DNA from: Rhodiola kirilowii
Lineage: Eukaryota > Streptophyta > Magnoliopsida > Saxifragales > Crassulaceae
DNA: 64,000 bases
NCBI GenBank assembly: GCA_033675215.1
Contig: JAUCNB010000012.1
Location: 2,852,001 to 2,916,000 of the forward strand
Direction of reading: 5' to 3'
Part shown: piece by piece, positions 9,066-21,906 of the stretch
Layout: each line of letters starts with the position of its first letter
How positions within the stretch are numbered: the stretch's first letter is position 1
Notes under the pieces: generated by a model
The model's database searches: none
Told to the model about the DNA's origin: nothing
Seen by the model: the letters and a program-made list of their open reading frames with translations, nothing else
Position numbers and translations under genes: made by a program

Positions 9066-12000
9066 ACTAACGAGGCTAAATTTGGACAAACAAAGAAAAA
9101 CGTTAGTATCATTCAAAGGTTTGTGTTAGTTCGTCCCAAGTTAGTCTCTTTCTAAGGACGAACTTAGATAAACCTTAGAATTAGACTAACGAGACTAACT
9201 TTGGACGAAAAAAGAAAAACGTTAGTCTCATTCTAAGGTTTGTCTTAGTTCGTCCCAAGTTAATCTCTTTCTAAGGACGAACTTAGACAAACCTTAGAAT
9301 GAGACTAACGAGACTAACTTGGGACGAACAAAGACAAACTTAAGTCTCATTCTAAGGTTTGTCTAAGTTTGTCCCAAGTTATTCTCTTTCCAAGGACGAA
9401 CTTAGACAAACCTTAGAATGACACTAACGAGACTAACTTGGGACGAACAAAGACAAACTTCAGTCTCATTCTAAGGTTTGCTGTCTAAGTTCGTCCCAAG
9501 TTCGTCTCTTTCTATGGACGAACTTAGACAAACCTTAGAATGAGACTAACGAGACAAACTTGGGACGAATAAAGACAAACTTAAGTCGCATTCTAAGGTT
9601 TGTCTAAGTTCGTCCCAAGTTAGTCTCTTTCTAAGGACGAACTTAGACAAACCTTAGAATGAGACTAACGAGACAAACATGGGACGAACAAAGACATACT
9701 TAAGTCTCATTCTAAGGTTTGTCGAAGTTCATCCCAGGTTAGTCTCTTTCTATGGACGAACTTAGACAAACCTTAGAATGAGACTAACGAGACTAACTTG
9801 GGACAAACAAAGACAAACTTAAGTCCCATTCTAAGGTTTGTCTTAGTTCGTCCCAAGTTAGTCTCTTTCCAAGGACGAACTTAGACAAACCTTAGAATGA
9901 CACTAACGAGACTAACTTGGGACGAACAAAGACAAACTTAAGTCTCATTCTAAGGTTTGTCTAAGTTCGTCCCAATTTATTCTCTTTCCAAGGACGAACT
10001 TAGACAAACCTTAGAATGACACTAACGAGACTAACTTGGGACGAACAATGACAAACTTCAGTCTCATTCTAAGGTTTGTTGTCTAAGTTTTTCCCAAGTT
10101 AGTCTCTTTCTAAGGACGAACTTAGACAGACCTTAGAATGAGACTAACGAGACTAACTTGGGACGAACAAAGACAAACTTAAGTCTCATTCTAAGGTTTG
10201 TTGTCTAAGTTCGTCCCAAGTTCATCTCTTTCTAAGGACGAACTTAGACAAACCTTAGAATGAGACTAACGAGACAAACTTGGGACGAACAAAGACAAAC
10301 TTAAGTCCCATTCTAAGGTTTGTCTTAGTTCGTCCCAAGTTAGTCTCTTTCTAAGGACAACTTAGACAAACCTTAGAATGAGACTAACGAGACTAACTTG
10401 GGACGAACAAAGACAAACTTAAGTCGCATTCTAAGGTTTGTCTAAGTTCGTCCCAAGTTAGTCTCTTTCTAAGGATGAACTTAGACAAACCTTAGAATGA
10501 GACTAACGAGACAAACTTGGGACGAACAAAGACATACTTAAGTCTCATTCTAAGGTTTGTCTAAGTTCGTCCCAAGTTAGTTTCTTTCTATGGACGAACT
10601 TAGACAAACCTTAGAATGAGACTAACGAGACTAACTTGGGACGAACAAAGACAAACTTAAGTCCCATTCTAAGGTTTGTCTTAGTTCGTCCCAAGTTAGT
10701 CTCTTTCTAAGAAAGAACTTAGACAAACCTTAGAATGAGACTAACGAGACAAACTTGGGACGAACAAAGACAAACTTAAGTCTCATTCTGAGGTTTGTCT
10801 GAGTTCGTCCCAAGTTATTCTCTTTCTAAGGACAAACTTAGACAAACCTTAGAATGAGACTAACGAGACTAACTTTGGACGAACAAAGAAAAACGTTTGT
10901 CTCATTCTGAGGTTTGTCTTAGTTCGTCCCTAGTTAGTCTCTTTCTAAGGACTAACTTAGACAAACCTTAGAATGAGACTAACGAGACTAACTTTGGAAG
11001 AACAAAGAAAAACGTTTGTCTCATTCTAAGGTTTGTCTTAGTTCGTCCTAAGTTAGTCTCTTTCTAAGGACGAACTTAGACAAACCTTAGAATGAGACTA
11101 ACAAGACTAACTTGGGACGAACAAAGACAAACTTAAGTCTCATTCTAAGGTTTGTCTAAGTTCGTCCCAAGTTAATCTCTTTCTAAGGACGAACTTAGAC
11201 AAACCTTAGAATGAGACTAACGAGATAAACTTGGGACGAACATAGACATACTTAAGTCTCATTCTAAGGTTTGTCTAAGTTCGTCCCAAGTTAGTCTCTT
11301 TCTAAGGACGAACTTAGACAAACCTTAGAATGAGACTAACGAGACTAACTTGGGACGAACACAGACAAACTTAAGTCCCATTCTATGGTTTGTCTTAGTT
11401 CGTCCCAAATTAGTCTCTTTCTAAGGACGAACTTAGACAAACCTTAGAATGAGACTAACGAGACAAACTTGGGAAGAACAAAGACAAACTTAAGTCCCAT
11501 TCTAAGGTTTGTCCTAGTTCGTCCCAAGTTAGTCTCTTTCTAAGGACAACTTAGACAAACCTTAGAATGAGACTAACGAGACTAACTTGGGACGAACAAA
11601 GACAAACTTAAGTCTCCTTCTATGTTTTGTCTGAGTTCGTCCCAAGTTAGTCTCTTTCTATGGACGAACTTAGACAAACCTCAGAATGAGACTAACGAGA
11701 CTAACTTGGGATGAACAAAGACAAACTTAAGTCCCATTCTAAGGTTTGTCTTAGTTCGTCCCAAGTTAGTCTCTTTCTAAGAAAGAACTTAGACAAACCT
11801 TAGAATGAGACTAACGAGACAAACTTGGGACGAACAAAGACAAACTTAAGTCTCATTCTAAGGTTTGTCTGAGTTCGTCCCAAGTTATTCTCTTTCTAAA
11901 GACGAACTTAGACAAACCTTAGAATGAGACTAACGAGACTAACTTTGGACGAACAAAGAAAAACGTTTGTCTCATTCTGAGGTTTGTCTTAGTTCGTCCC

Positions 12001-12655
12001 AAGTTAGTCTCTTTCTAAGGACTAACTTAGACAAACCTTAGAATGAGACTAACGAGACTAACTTTGGAAGAACAAAGAAAAACGTTTGTCTCATTCTTAG
12101 GTTTGTCTTAGTTCGTCCCAGGTTAGTCTCTTTCTAAGGACGAACTTAGACAAACCTTAGAATGAGACTAACGAGACTAACTTGGGACGAACAAAGACAA
12201 ACTTCAGTCCCATTCTAAGGTTTGTCTTAGTTCGTCCCAAATTAGTCTCTTTCTAAGGACGAACTTAGACAAACCTTAGAATGAGACTAACGAGACAAAC
12301 TTAGGAAGAACAAAGACAAACTTAAGTCCCATTCTAAGGTTTGTCTTAGTTCGTCCCATGTTAGTCTCTTTCTAAGGACAACTTAGACAAACCTTAGAAT
12401 GAGACTAGCGAGACTAACTTGGGACGAACAAAGACAAACTTAAGTCCCATTCTAAGGTTTGTCTTACTTCGTCCCAAGTTAGTCTCTTTCTAAGGACGAA
12501 CTTAGACGAATCTTAGAATGAGACTAACGAGACTAACTTGGGACGAACAATGAAAAACTTAAGTCTCATTCTAAGGTTTGTCTTAGTTCGTCCCAAGTTA
12601 GTCTCTTTCTAAGGACGAACTTAGACAAACCTTAGAATGAGACTAACGAGACTAA
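9066..12655. repeat. 119-bp satellite array between gypsy element and MITE
   Basis: About 30 monomers of the same satellite, in phase with the left segment once the gypsy element is removed; the first five bases are the second target duplication. Variants show local amplification: the actttggacgaacaaagaa/aaacgttt form at 10871 and 11941 lies 9 monomers apart, and the one-base-short ggacaactt monomer recurs near 10354, 11543 and 12375. Three monomers (near 9478, 10077 and 10198) have 2-3 extra bases (ggtttgctgtc or ggtttgttgtc). No gene is present. Confidence 0.97.
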
Positions 12656-12974
12656 GGCCCTGTTCTGTAGAGCTTAAATTTCATGTTTTTAAGTTAAATA
12701 AAGTTAAATAAAGTTAAGTTAAGTTAAATAAAGTTAAATAAAGTTAAGTTAAATTAAATAAAATTAAATAAAATTTTTCAAATTTTAATTTTGTAGTTCA
12801 ATATGATTACAAACTTAAATTAAACACCTTTATTCAAAAAAAATTATTATTTTTAAGTTCAGTAAAGTTAAATAAAGTTAAGTAAAGTTAAATAAAGTTA
12901 AATAAAGTTCATTAAAGTTAAATTAAATTAAATAAAGTTAAATAAAGTTTTTTTCAGCTCTATCAAACAGAGCC
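12656..12974. mobile_element. Tourist-like (PIF/Harbinger) MITE, 319 bp
   Basis: A single non-satellite insertion. Imperfect terminal inverted repeats of about 19 bp: the left end is GGCCCTGTTCTGTAGAGCT and the complement of the right end is GGCTCTGTTTGATAGAGCT. It is flanked by TAA on both sides (12653-12655 and 12975-12977); removing it with one TAA restores gagactaactttgg, a normal monomer junction. A 3-bp TAA duplication with GGCC/GGCT ends is the pattern of PIF/Harbinger MITEs. It has no coding capacity. The interior is very AT-rich. Confidence 0.85.
12690..12955. repeat. AT-rich short tandem repeats inside the MITE
   Basis: Two tracts (about 12690-12772 and 12855-12950) are built from degenerate 5- and 10-bp units (aagtta, aagttaaata, aattaaataa), separated by an A/T-rich spacer. 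Both tracts run in the same direction, so the interior is not one simple palindrome. Confidence 0.8.
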
Positions 12975-15900
12975 TAACTTTGGACGAACAAAGAAAAACG
13001 TTAGTCTCATTCTAAGGTTTGTCTTAGTTCGTCCCAAGTTAGTCTCTTTCTAAGGACGAACTTAGACAAACCTTAGAATGAGACTAACGAGACTAACTTG
13101 GGACGAACAAAGACAAACTTAAGTCCCATTCTAAGATTTGTCTTAGTTCGTCCCAAGTTAGTCTCTTTCTAAGGACGAACTTTGACAAAGACTAACGAGA
13201 CTAACTTGGGACGAACAAAGACAAACTTAAGTCTCATTCTAAGGTTTGTCTAAGTTCGTCCCAAGTTAGTCTCTTTCTAAGGACGAACTTAGACGAACCT
13301 TAGAATGACTCTAACGAGACTAACCTGGGACGAACAAAGACAAACTTAAGTCCCATTCTAAGGTTTGTCTTAGTTCGTCCCAACTTAGTCTCATTCTAAG
13401 GTTTGTCTTAGTTCGTCCCAATTTAGTCTCTTCCTAAGGACGAACTTTGACAAACCTTAGAATGAGACTAACAAGACTAACTTGGGATGAACAAAGACAA
13501 ACTTAAGTCCCATTCTAAGGTTTGTCTAAGTTCGTCCCAAGTTAGTCTCTTTCTATGGACGAACTTAGACAAACCTTAGAATGAGACTAACGAGAAATAC
13601 TTGGGACGAACAAAGACAAACTTAAGTCCCATTCTAAGGTTTGTCTAAGTTCGTCCCATGTTAGTCTCTTTCTAAGGATGAACTTAGACAAACCGTAGAA
13701 TGAGACTAACGAGACTAACTTGGGACGAACAAAGACAAACATAAGTCCCATTCTAAGGGTTGTCTTAGTTCGTCCCAAGTTAGTCTCTTTCGAAGGACGA
13801 ACTTAGACAAACCTTAGAATGAGACTAACGAGACTCACTTGGGACGAACAAAGACAAACTTAAGTCTCATTCTAAGGTTTGTCGAAGTTCGTCCCAAGTT
13901 ATTCTCTTTCCAAGGACGAACTTAGACAAACCTTAGAATGAGACTAACGAGACTAACTTGGGACGAACAAAGACAAACTTAAGTCTCATTCTAAGGTTTG
14001 ACTAAGTTCGTCCCAAGTTAGTCTCTTTCTAAGGACGAACTTAGACAAACCTTAGAATGAGACTAACGAGACTAACTTGGGACGAACAAAGACAAACTTA
14101 AGTCCCATTCTAAGGTTTGTCTTAGTTCGCCCCAAGTTAGTCTCTTCCTAAGGACAAACATAGACAAACCTTAGAATGAGACTAACGAGACTAACTTGGG
14201 ACGAACAAAGACAAACTTAAGTCTCATTATAAGGTTTGTCTAAGTTCGTCCCAAGTTAGTCTCTTTCTAAGGACGAACTTAGACAAACCTTAGATGAGAC
14301 TAACGAGACTAACTTTGGATGAACAAAGACAAACTTAAGTCTCATTCTAAGGTTTGTCTAAGTTCGTCCCAAGTTAGTCTCTTTCTTAGGACGAACTTAG
14401 ACAAACCTTAGAATGAGACTAACGAGACTAACTTGGGACGAACGAAGACAAACTTAAGTCCAATTCTAAGGTTTGTCTTAGTTCGTCCCAAGTTAGTCTC
14501 TTTCTAAGGACGAACTTAGACAAACCTTAGAATGAGACTAACGAGACTAACTTTGGACGAACAAAGACAAACTTAAGTCTCATTCTAAGGTTTGTCTAAG
14601 TTCGTCGCAAGTTAGTCTCTTTCTAAAGACGAACTTAGACAAACCTTAAAACGAGACTTACGAGACTAACTTGGGACGAACAAAGACAAACTTAAGTCCC
14701 ATTCTAAGGTTTGTCTTAGTTCGTCCAAGTTAGTCTCTTTCTAATGACGAACTTAGACAAACCTTAGAATGAGACTAACGAGACTAACTTGGGACGAACA
14801 AAGACAAACTTAAGTCTCAATCTAAGGTTTGTCTAAGTTCATCCCAAGTTAGTCTCTTTCTAAGGACGAACTTAGACAAACCTTAGAATGAGACTAACGA
14901 GACTAACTTGGGACGAACAAAGACAAACTTAAGTCCCATTCTAAGGTTTGTCTTAGTTTGTCCCAAGTTAGTCTCTTTCGAAGGACGAACTTAGACAAAC
15001 CTTAGAATGAGACTAACGAGACTCACTTGGGACGAACAAAGACAAACTTAAGTCTCATTCTAAGGTTTGTCGAAGTTCGTCCCAAGTTATTCTCTTTCCA
15101 AGGACGAACTTAGACAAACCTTAGAATGAGACTAACGAGACTAACTTGGGACGAACAAAGACAAACTTAAGTCTCATTCTTAGGTTTTTCTAATTTCGTC
15201 CCAAGTTAGTCTCTTTCTAAGGATGAACTTAGACAAACCTTAGAATGAGACTAACGAGACTAACTTGGGACGAACAAAGACAAACTTAAGTCCCATTCTA
15301 AGGTTTGTCTTAGTTCGTCTCAAGTTAGTCTCTTTCTAAGGACGAACTTAGACAAACCTTAGAATGAGACTAACGAGACTTACTTGGGACGAACAAAGAC
15401 AAACTTAAGTCTCATTCTAAGGTTTGTCTAAGTTCATCCCAAGTTAGTCTCTTTCTAAGGACGAACTTAGAAAAACCTTAGAATGAGACTAACGAGACAA
15501 ACTTGGGACGAACAAAGACAAACTTAAGTCCCATTCTAAGGTTTGTCTTAGTTCGTCCCAAGTTAGTCTCTTTCTAAGGACGAACTTAGACAAGCCTTAG
15601 AATGAGACTAACGAGCCTAACTTTGGACGAACAAAGACAAACTTAAGTCTCATTCTAAGGTTTAACTTAGTTCGTCCATAGTTAGTCACTTTCTAAGGAC
15701 GAACTTAGACAAACCTTAGAATGAGACTAACGAGACAAACTTGGGACGAACAAAGACAAACTTAAGTCTCATTCTAAGGTTTGTCTAAGTTCGTCCCAAG
15801 TTAGTCTCTTCCTAAGGACGAACTTAGACAAACCTTAGAATGAGACTAACGAGACTAACTTGGGATGAACAAACACAAACTTAAGTCCCATTCTAAGGTT

Positions 15901-18900
15901 TGTCTTAGTTCGTCCCAAGTTAGTCTAATTCTAAGGACGAACTTAGACAAACCTTAGAATGAGACTAACGACACTAACTTGGGACGAACAAAGACAAACT
16001 TAAGTCTCATTCTAAGGTTTGTCTTAGTTCGTCCCAATTTAGTCTCTTCCTAAGGACGAACTTAGACAAACCTTAGAATGAGACTAACGAGACTAACTTG
16101 GGATGAACAAAGACAAACTTAAGTCCCATTCTAAGGTTTGTCTAAGTTCGTCCCAAGTTAGTCTCTTTCTATGGACGAACTTAGACAAACCTTAGAATGA
16201 GACTAACGAGAAATACTTGGGACGAACAAAGACAAACTTAAGTCCCATTCTAAGGTTTGTCTAAGTTCGTCCCATGTTAGTCTCTTTCTAAGGATGAACA
16301 TAGACAAACCGTAGAATAAGACTAACGAGACTAACTTGGGATGAACAAAGACAAACATAAGTCCCATTCTAAGGGTTGTCTTAGTTCGTCCCAAGTTAGT
16401 CTCTTTCGAAGGACGAACTTAGACAAACCTTAGAATGAGACTAACGAGACTCACTTGGGACGAACAAAGACAAACTTAAGTCTCATTCTAAGGTTTGTCG
16501 AAGTTCATCCCAAGTTATTCTCTTTCCAAGGACGAACTTAGACAAACCTTAGAATGAGACTAACGAGACTAACTTTGGATGAACAAAGAAAAACTTAAGT
16601 CTCATTCTAAGGTTTGTCTAAGTTCGTCCCAAGTTAGTCTCTTTCTTAGGACGAACTTAGACAAACCTTAGAATGAGACTAACGAGACTAACTTGGGACG
16701 AACAAAGACAAACTTAAGTCCAATTCTAAGGTTTGTCTTAGTTCGTCCCAAGTTAGTCTCTTTCTAAGGACGAACTTAGACAAACCTTAGAATGAGACTA
16801 ACGAGACTAACTTTGGATGAACAAAGACAAACTTAAGTCTCATTCTAAGGTTTGTCTAAGTTCGTCCCAAGTTAGTCTCTTTCTAAAGACGAACTTAGAC
16901 AAACCTTAGAACGAGACTTACGAGACTAACTTGGGACGAACAAAGACAAACTTAAGTCCCATTCTAAGGTTTGTCTTATTTCGTCCCAAGTTAGTCTCTT
17001 CCTAAGGACGAACTTAGACAAACCTTAGAATGAGACTAACGAGACTAACTTGGGACGAACAAAGACAAACTTAAGTCTCAATCTAAGGTTTGTCTAAGTT
17101 CATCCCAAGTTAGTCTCTTTCTAAGGACGAACTTAGATAAACCTTAGAATGAGACTAACGATACTAACTTTGGATGAACAAAGACAAACTTAAGTCTCAT
17201 TCTAAGATTTGTCTAAGTTCTTCCCAAGTTAGTCTCTTTCTAAGGATGAACTTAGACAAACCTTAGAATGAGACTAACGAGACTAACTTGGGACGAACAA
17301 AGACAAACTTAAGTCTCATTCTTAGGTTTTTCTAATTTCGTCCCAAGTTAGTCTCTTTCTAAGGACGAACTTAGACAAACCTTAGAATGAGACTAACGAG
17401 ACTAACTTGGGACGAACAAAGACAAACTTAAGTCCCATTCTAAGGTTTGTCTTAGTTCGTCTCAAGTTAGTCTCTTTCTAAGGACGAACTTAGACAAACC
17501 TTAGAATGAGACTAACGAGACTTACTTGGGACGAACAAAGACAAACTTAAGTCTCATTCTAAGGTTTGTCTAAGTTCATCCCAAGTTAGTCTCTTTCTAA
17601 GGACGAACTTAGAAAAACCTTAGAATGAGACTAACGAGACAAACTTGGGACGAACAAAGATAAACTTAAGTCCCATTCTAAGGTTTGTCTTAGTTCGTCC
17701 CAAGTTAGTCTCTTTCTAAGGACGAACTTAGACAAACCTTAGAATGAGACTAACGAGCCTAACTTTGGACGAACAAAGACAAACTTAAGTCTCATTCTAA
17801 GGTTTAACTTAATTCGTCCATAGTTAGTCACTTTCTAAGGACGAACTTAGACAAACCTTAGAATGAGACTAACGAGACAAACTTGGGACGAACAAAGACA
17901 AACTTAAGTCTCATTCTAAGGTTTGTCTAAGTTCGTCCCAAGTTAGTCTCTTCCTAAGGACGAACTTAGACAAACCTTAGAATGAGACTAACGAGACTAA
18001 CTTGGGATGAACAAACACAAACTTAAGTCCCATTCTAAGGGTTGTCTTAGTTCGTCCCAAGTTAGTCTAATTCTAAGGACGAACTTAGACAAACCTTAGA
18101 ATGAGACTAACGACACTAACTTGGGACGAACAAAGACAAACTTAAGTCTCATTCTAAGGTTTGTCTTAGTTCGTCCCAATTTAGTCTCTTCCTAAGGACG
18201 AACTTAGACAAACCTTAGAATGAGACTAACGAGACTAACTTGGGATGAACAAAGACAAACTTAAGTCCCATTCTAAGGTTTGTCTCAGTTCGTCCCAAGT
18301 TAGTCTCTTTCTATGGACGAACTTAGACAAACCTTAGAATGAGACTAACGAGAAATACTTGGGACGAACAAAGACAAACTTAAGTCCCATTCTAAGGTTT
18401 GTCTAAGTTCGTCCCATGTTAGTCTCTTTCTAAGGATGAACTTAGACAAACCGTAGAATGAGACTAACGAGACTAACTTGGGATGAACAAAGACAAACAT
18501 AAGTCCCATTCTAAGGGTTGTCTTAGTTCGTCCCAAGTTAGTCTCTTTCGAAGGACGAACTTTGACAAACCTTAGAATGAGACTAACGAGACTCACTTGG
18601 GACGAACAAAGACAAACTTAAGTCTCATTCTAAGGTTTGTCGAAGTTCGTCCCAAGTTATTCTCTTTCCAAGGACGAACTTAGACAAACCTTAGAATGAG
18701 AGTAACGAGACTAACTTGGGACGAACAAAGACAAACTTAAGTCTCATTCTAAGGTTTGACTAAGTTCGTCCCAAGTTAGTCTCTTTCTAAGTACGAACTT
18801 GGACAAACCTTAGAATGAGACTAACGAGACTAACTTGGGACGAACAAAGACAAACTTAAGTCCCATTCTAAGGTTTGTCTTAGTTCGCCCCAAGTTAGTC

Positions 18901-19050
18901 TCTTCCTAAGGACGAACATAGACAAACCTTCGAATGAGACTAACGAGACTAAATTGGGACAAACAAAGACAAACTTAAGTCTCATTCTAAGGTTTGTCTT
19001 AGTTCGTCCCAAGTTAGACTCTTTCTAAGGACGAACTTAGACAAACCTTA

Positions 19051-21906
19051 GAATGAGACTAACGAGACTAACTTGGGACAAACAAAGACAAACTTAAGTC
19101 TCATTCTAAGGTTTGTCTTAGTTCGTCCCAAGTTAGACTCTTTCTAAGGACGAACATAGACAAACCTTCGAATGAGACTAACGAGACTAACATGGGACGA
19201 ACAAAGACAAACTTAAGTCCCATTCTAAGGTTTGTCTTAGTTCGTCCCAAGTTACACTCTTTCTAAGGACGAACTTAGACAAACCTTAGAATGAGACTAA
19301 CGAGACTAACTTAGGACGAACGAAGACAAACTTAAGTCTCATTCTAAGGTTTGTCTAAGTTCGTCCCAAGTTAGTCTCTTTCTAAGGACGAACTTAGACA
19401 AACCTTAGAATGAGACTAACGAGACAAACTTTGGACGAACAAAGACTAACTTAAGTCCCATTCTAAGGTTTGTCTTAGTTCGTCCCAAGTTAGTCTCATT
19501 CTAAGGACGAACTTAGACAAACCTTAGAATGAGACTAACGAGACTAACTTGGGACGAACAAAGACAAACTTAAGTCTCATTCTAAGGTTTGTCTAAGTTC
19601 GTCCCAAGTTTGTCTCTTCCTAAGGACGAACTTAGACAAACCTTAGAATCAGACTAATTCGACTAACTTGGGATGAACAAAGACAAACATAAGTCCCATT
19701 CTAAGGTTTGTCTAAGTTCGTCCCAAGTTAGTCTCTTTCTATGGACGAACTTAGACAAACCTCAGAATGAGACTAACGAGAAATACTTGGGACGAACAAA
19801 GACAAACTTAAGTCCCATTCTAAGGTTTGTCTAAGTTCGTCCCATGTTAGTCTCTTTCTAAGGACGAACTTAGACAAACCTTAGAATGAGACTAACGAGA
19901 CTAACTTGGGACGAACAAAGACAAACATAAGTCCCATTCTAAGGTTTGTCTTAGTTCGTCCCAAGTTAGTCTCTTTCGAAGGACGAACTTAGACAAACCT
20001 TAGAATGAGACTAACGAGACTAACTTGGGACAAACAAAGACAAACTTAAGTCTCATTCTAAGGTTTGTCTTAGTTCGTCCCAAGTTAGACTCTTTCTAAG
20101 GACGAACATAGACAAACCTTCGAATGAGACTAACGAGACTAACATGGGACGAACAAAGACAAACTTAAGTCCCATTCTAAGGTTTGTCTTAGTTCGTCCC
20201 AAGTTAGACTCTTTCTAAGGACGAACTTAGACAAACCTTAGAATGAGACTAACGAGACTAACTTAGGACGAACGAAGACAAACTTAAGTCTCATTCTAAG
20301 GTTTGTCTAAGTTCGTCCCAAGTTAGTCTCTTTCTAAGGACGAACTTAGACAAACCTTAGAATGAGACTAACGAGACAAACTTTGGACGAACAAAGACTA
20401 ACTTAAGTCCCATTCTAAGGTTTGTCTTAGTTCGTCCCAAGTTAGTCTCATTCTAAGGACGAACTTAGACAAACCTTAGAATGAGACTAACGAGACTAAC
20501 TTGGGACGAACAAAGACAAACTTAAGTCTCATTCTAAGGTTTGTCTAAGTTCGTCCCAAGTTTGTCTCTTCCTAAGGACGAACTTAGACAAACCTTAGAA
20601 TCAGACTAATTCGACTAACTTGGGATGAACAAAGACAAACATAAGTCCCATTCTAAGGTTTGTCTAAGTTCGTCCCAAGTTAGTCTCTTTCTATGGACGA
20701 ACTTAGACAAACCTCAGAATGAGACTAACGAGAAATACTTGGGACGAACAAAGACAAACTTAAGTCCCATTCTAAGGTTTGTCTAAGTTCGTCCCATGTT
20801 AGTCTCTTTCTAAGGACGAACTTAGACAAACCTTAGAATGAGACTAACGAGACTAACTTGGGACGAACAAAGACAAACATAAGTCCCATTCTAAGGTTTG
20901 TCTTAGTTCGTCCCAAGTTAGTCTCTTTCGAAGGACGAACTTAGACAAACCTTAGAATGAGACTAACGAGACTAACTTGGGACAAACAAAGACAAACTTA
21001 AGTCTCATTCTAAGGTTTGTCTTAGTTCGTCCCAAGTTAGACTCTTTCTAAGGACGAACATAGACAAACCTTCGAATGAGACTAACGAGACTAACATGGG
21101 ACGAACAAAGACAAACTTAAGTCCCATTCTAAGGTTTGTCTTAGTTCGTCCCAAGTTAGACTCTTTCTAAGGACGAACTTAGACAAACCTTAGAATGAGA
21201 CTAACGAGACTAACTTAGGACGAACGAAGACAAACTTAAGTCTCATTCTAAGGTTTGTCTAAGTTCGTCCCAAGTTAGTCTCTTTCTAAGGACGAACTTA
21301 GACAAACCTTATAATGAGACTAACGAGACAAACTTTGGACGAACAAAGACTAACTTAAGTCCCATTCTAAGGTTTGTCTTAGTTCGTCCCAAGTTAGTCT
21401 CATTCTAAGGACGAACTTAGACAAACCTTAGAATGAGACTAACGAGACTAACTTGGGACGAACAAAGACAAACTTAAGTCTCATTCTAAGGTTTGTCTAA
21501 GTTCGTCCCAAGTTTGTCTCTTCCTAAGGACGAACTTAGACAAACCTTAGAATCAGACTAATTCGACTAACTTGGGATGAACAAAGACAAACATAAGTCC
21601 CATTCTAAGGTTTGTCTAAGTTCGTCCCAAGTTAGTCTCTTTCTATGGACGAACTTAGACAAACCTTAGAATGAGACTAACGAGAAATACTTGGGACGAA
21701 CAAAGACAAACTTAAGTCCCATTCTAAGGTTTGTCTAAGTTCGTCCCATGTTAGTCTCTTTCTAAGGACGAACTTAGACAAACCTTAGAATGAGACTAAC
21801 GAGACTAACTTGGGACGAACAAAGACAAACATAAGTCCCATTCTAAGGTTTGTCTTAGTTCGTCCCAAGTTAGTCTCTTTCGAAGGACGAACTTAGACAA
21901 ACCTTA
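19051..21906. repeat. 8-monomer higher-order repeat (952 bp), three tandem copies
   Basis: The variant catgggacgaac following ccttcgaatgag lies at 19191, 20143 and 21095, exactly 952 bp (8 x 119) apart. The accompanying variants gttagactcttt, cttaggacgaacgaagac and agaatcagactaattcgac keep the same order in each copy. Copies differ at only a few bases, so this is a recent triplication. Confidence 0.88.

Noticed and set aside
12656-12974. hAT-type MITE or solo LTR
   Set aside because: hAT elements make 8-bp target duplications and solo LTRs 5-bp ones with TG/CA ends; here the duplication is TAA and the ends are GGCC/GGCT inverted repeats.
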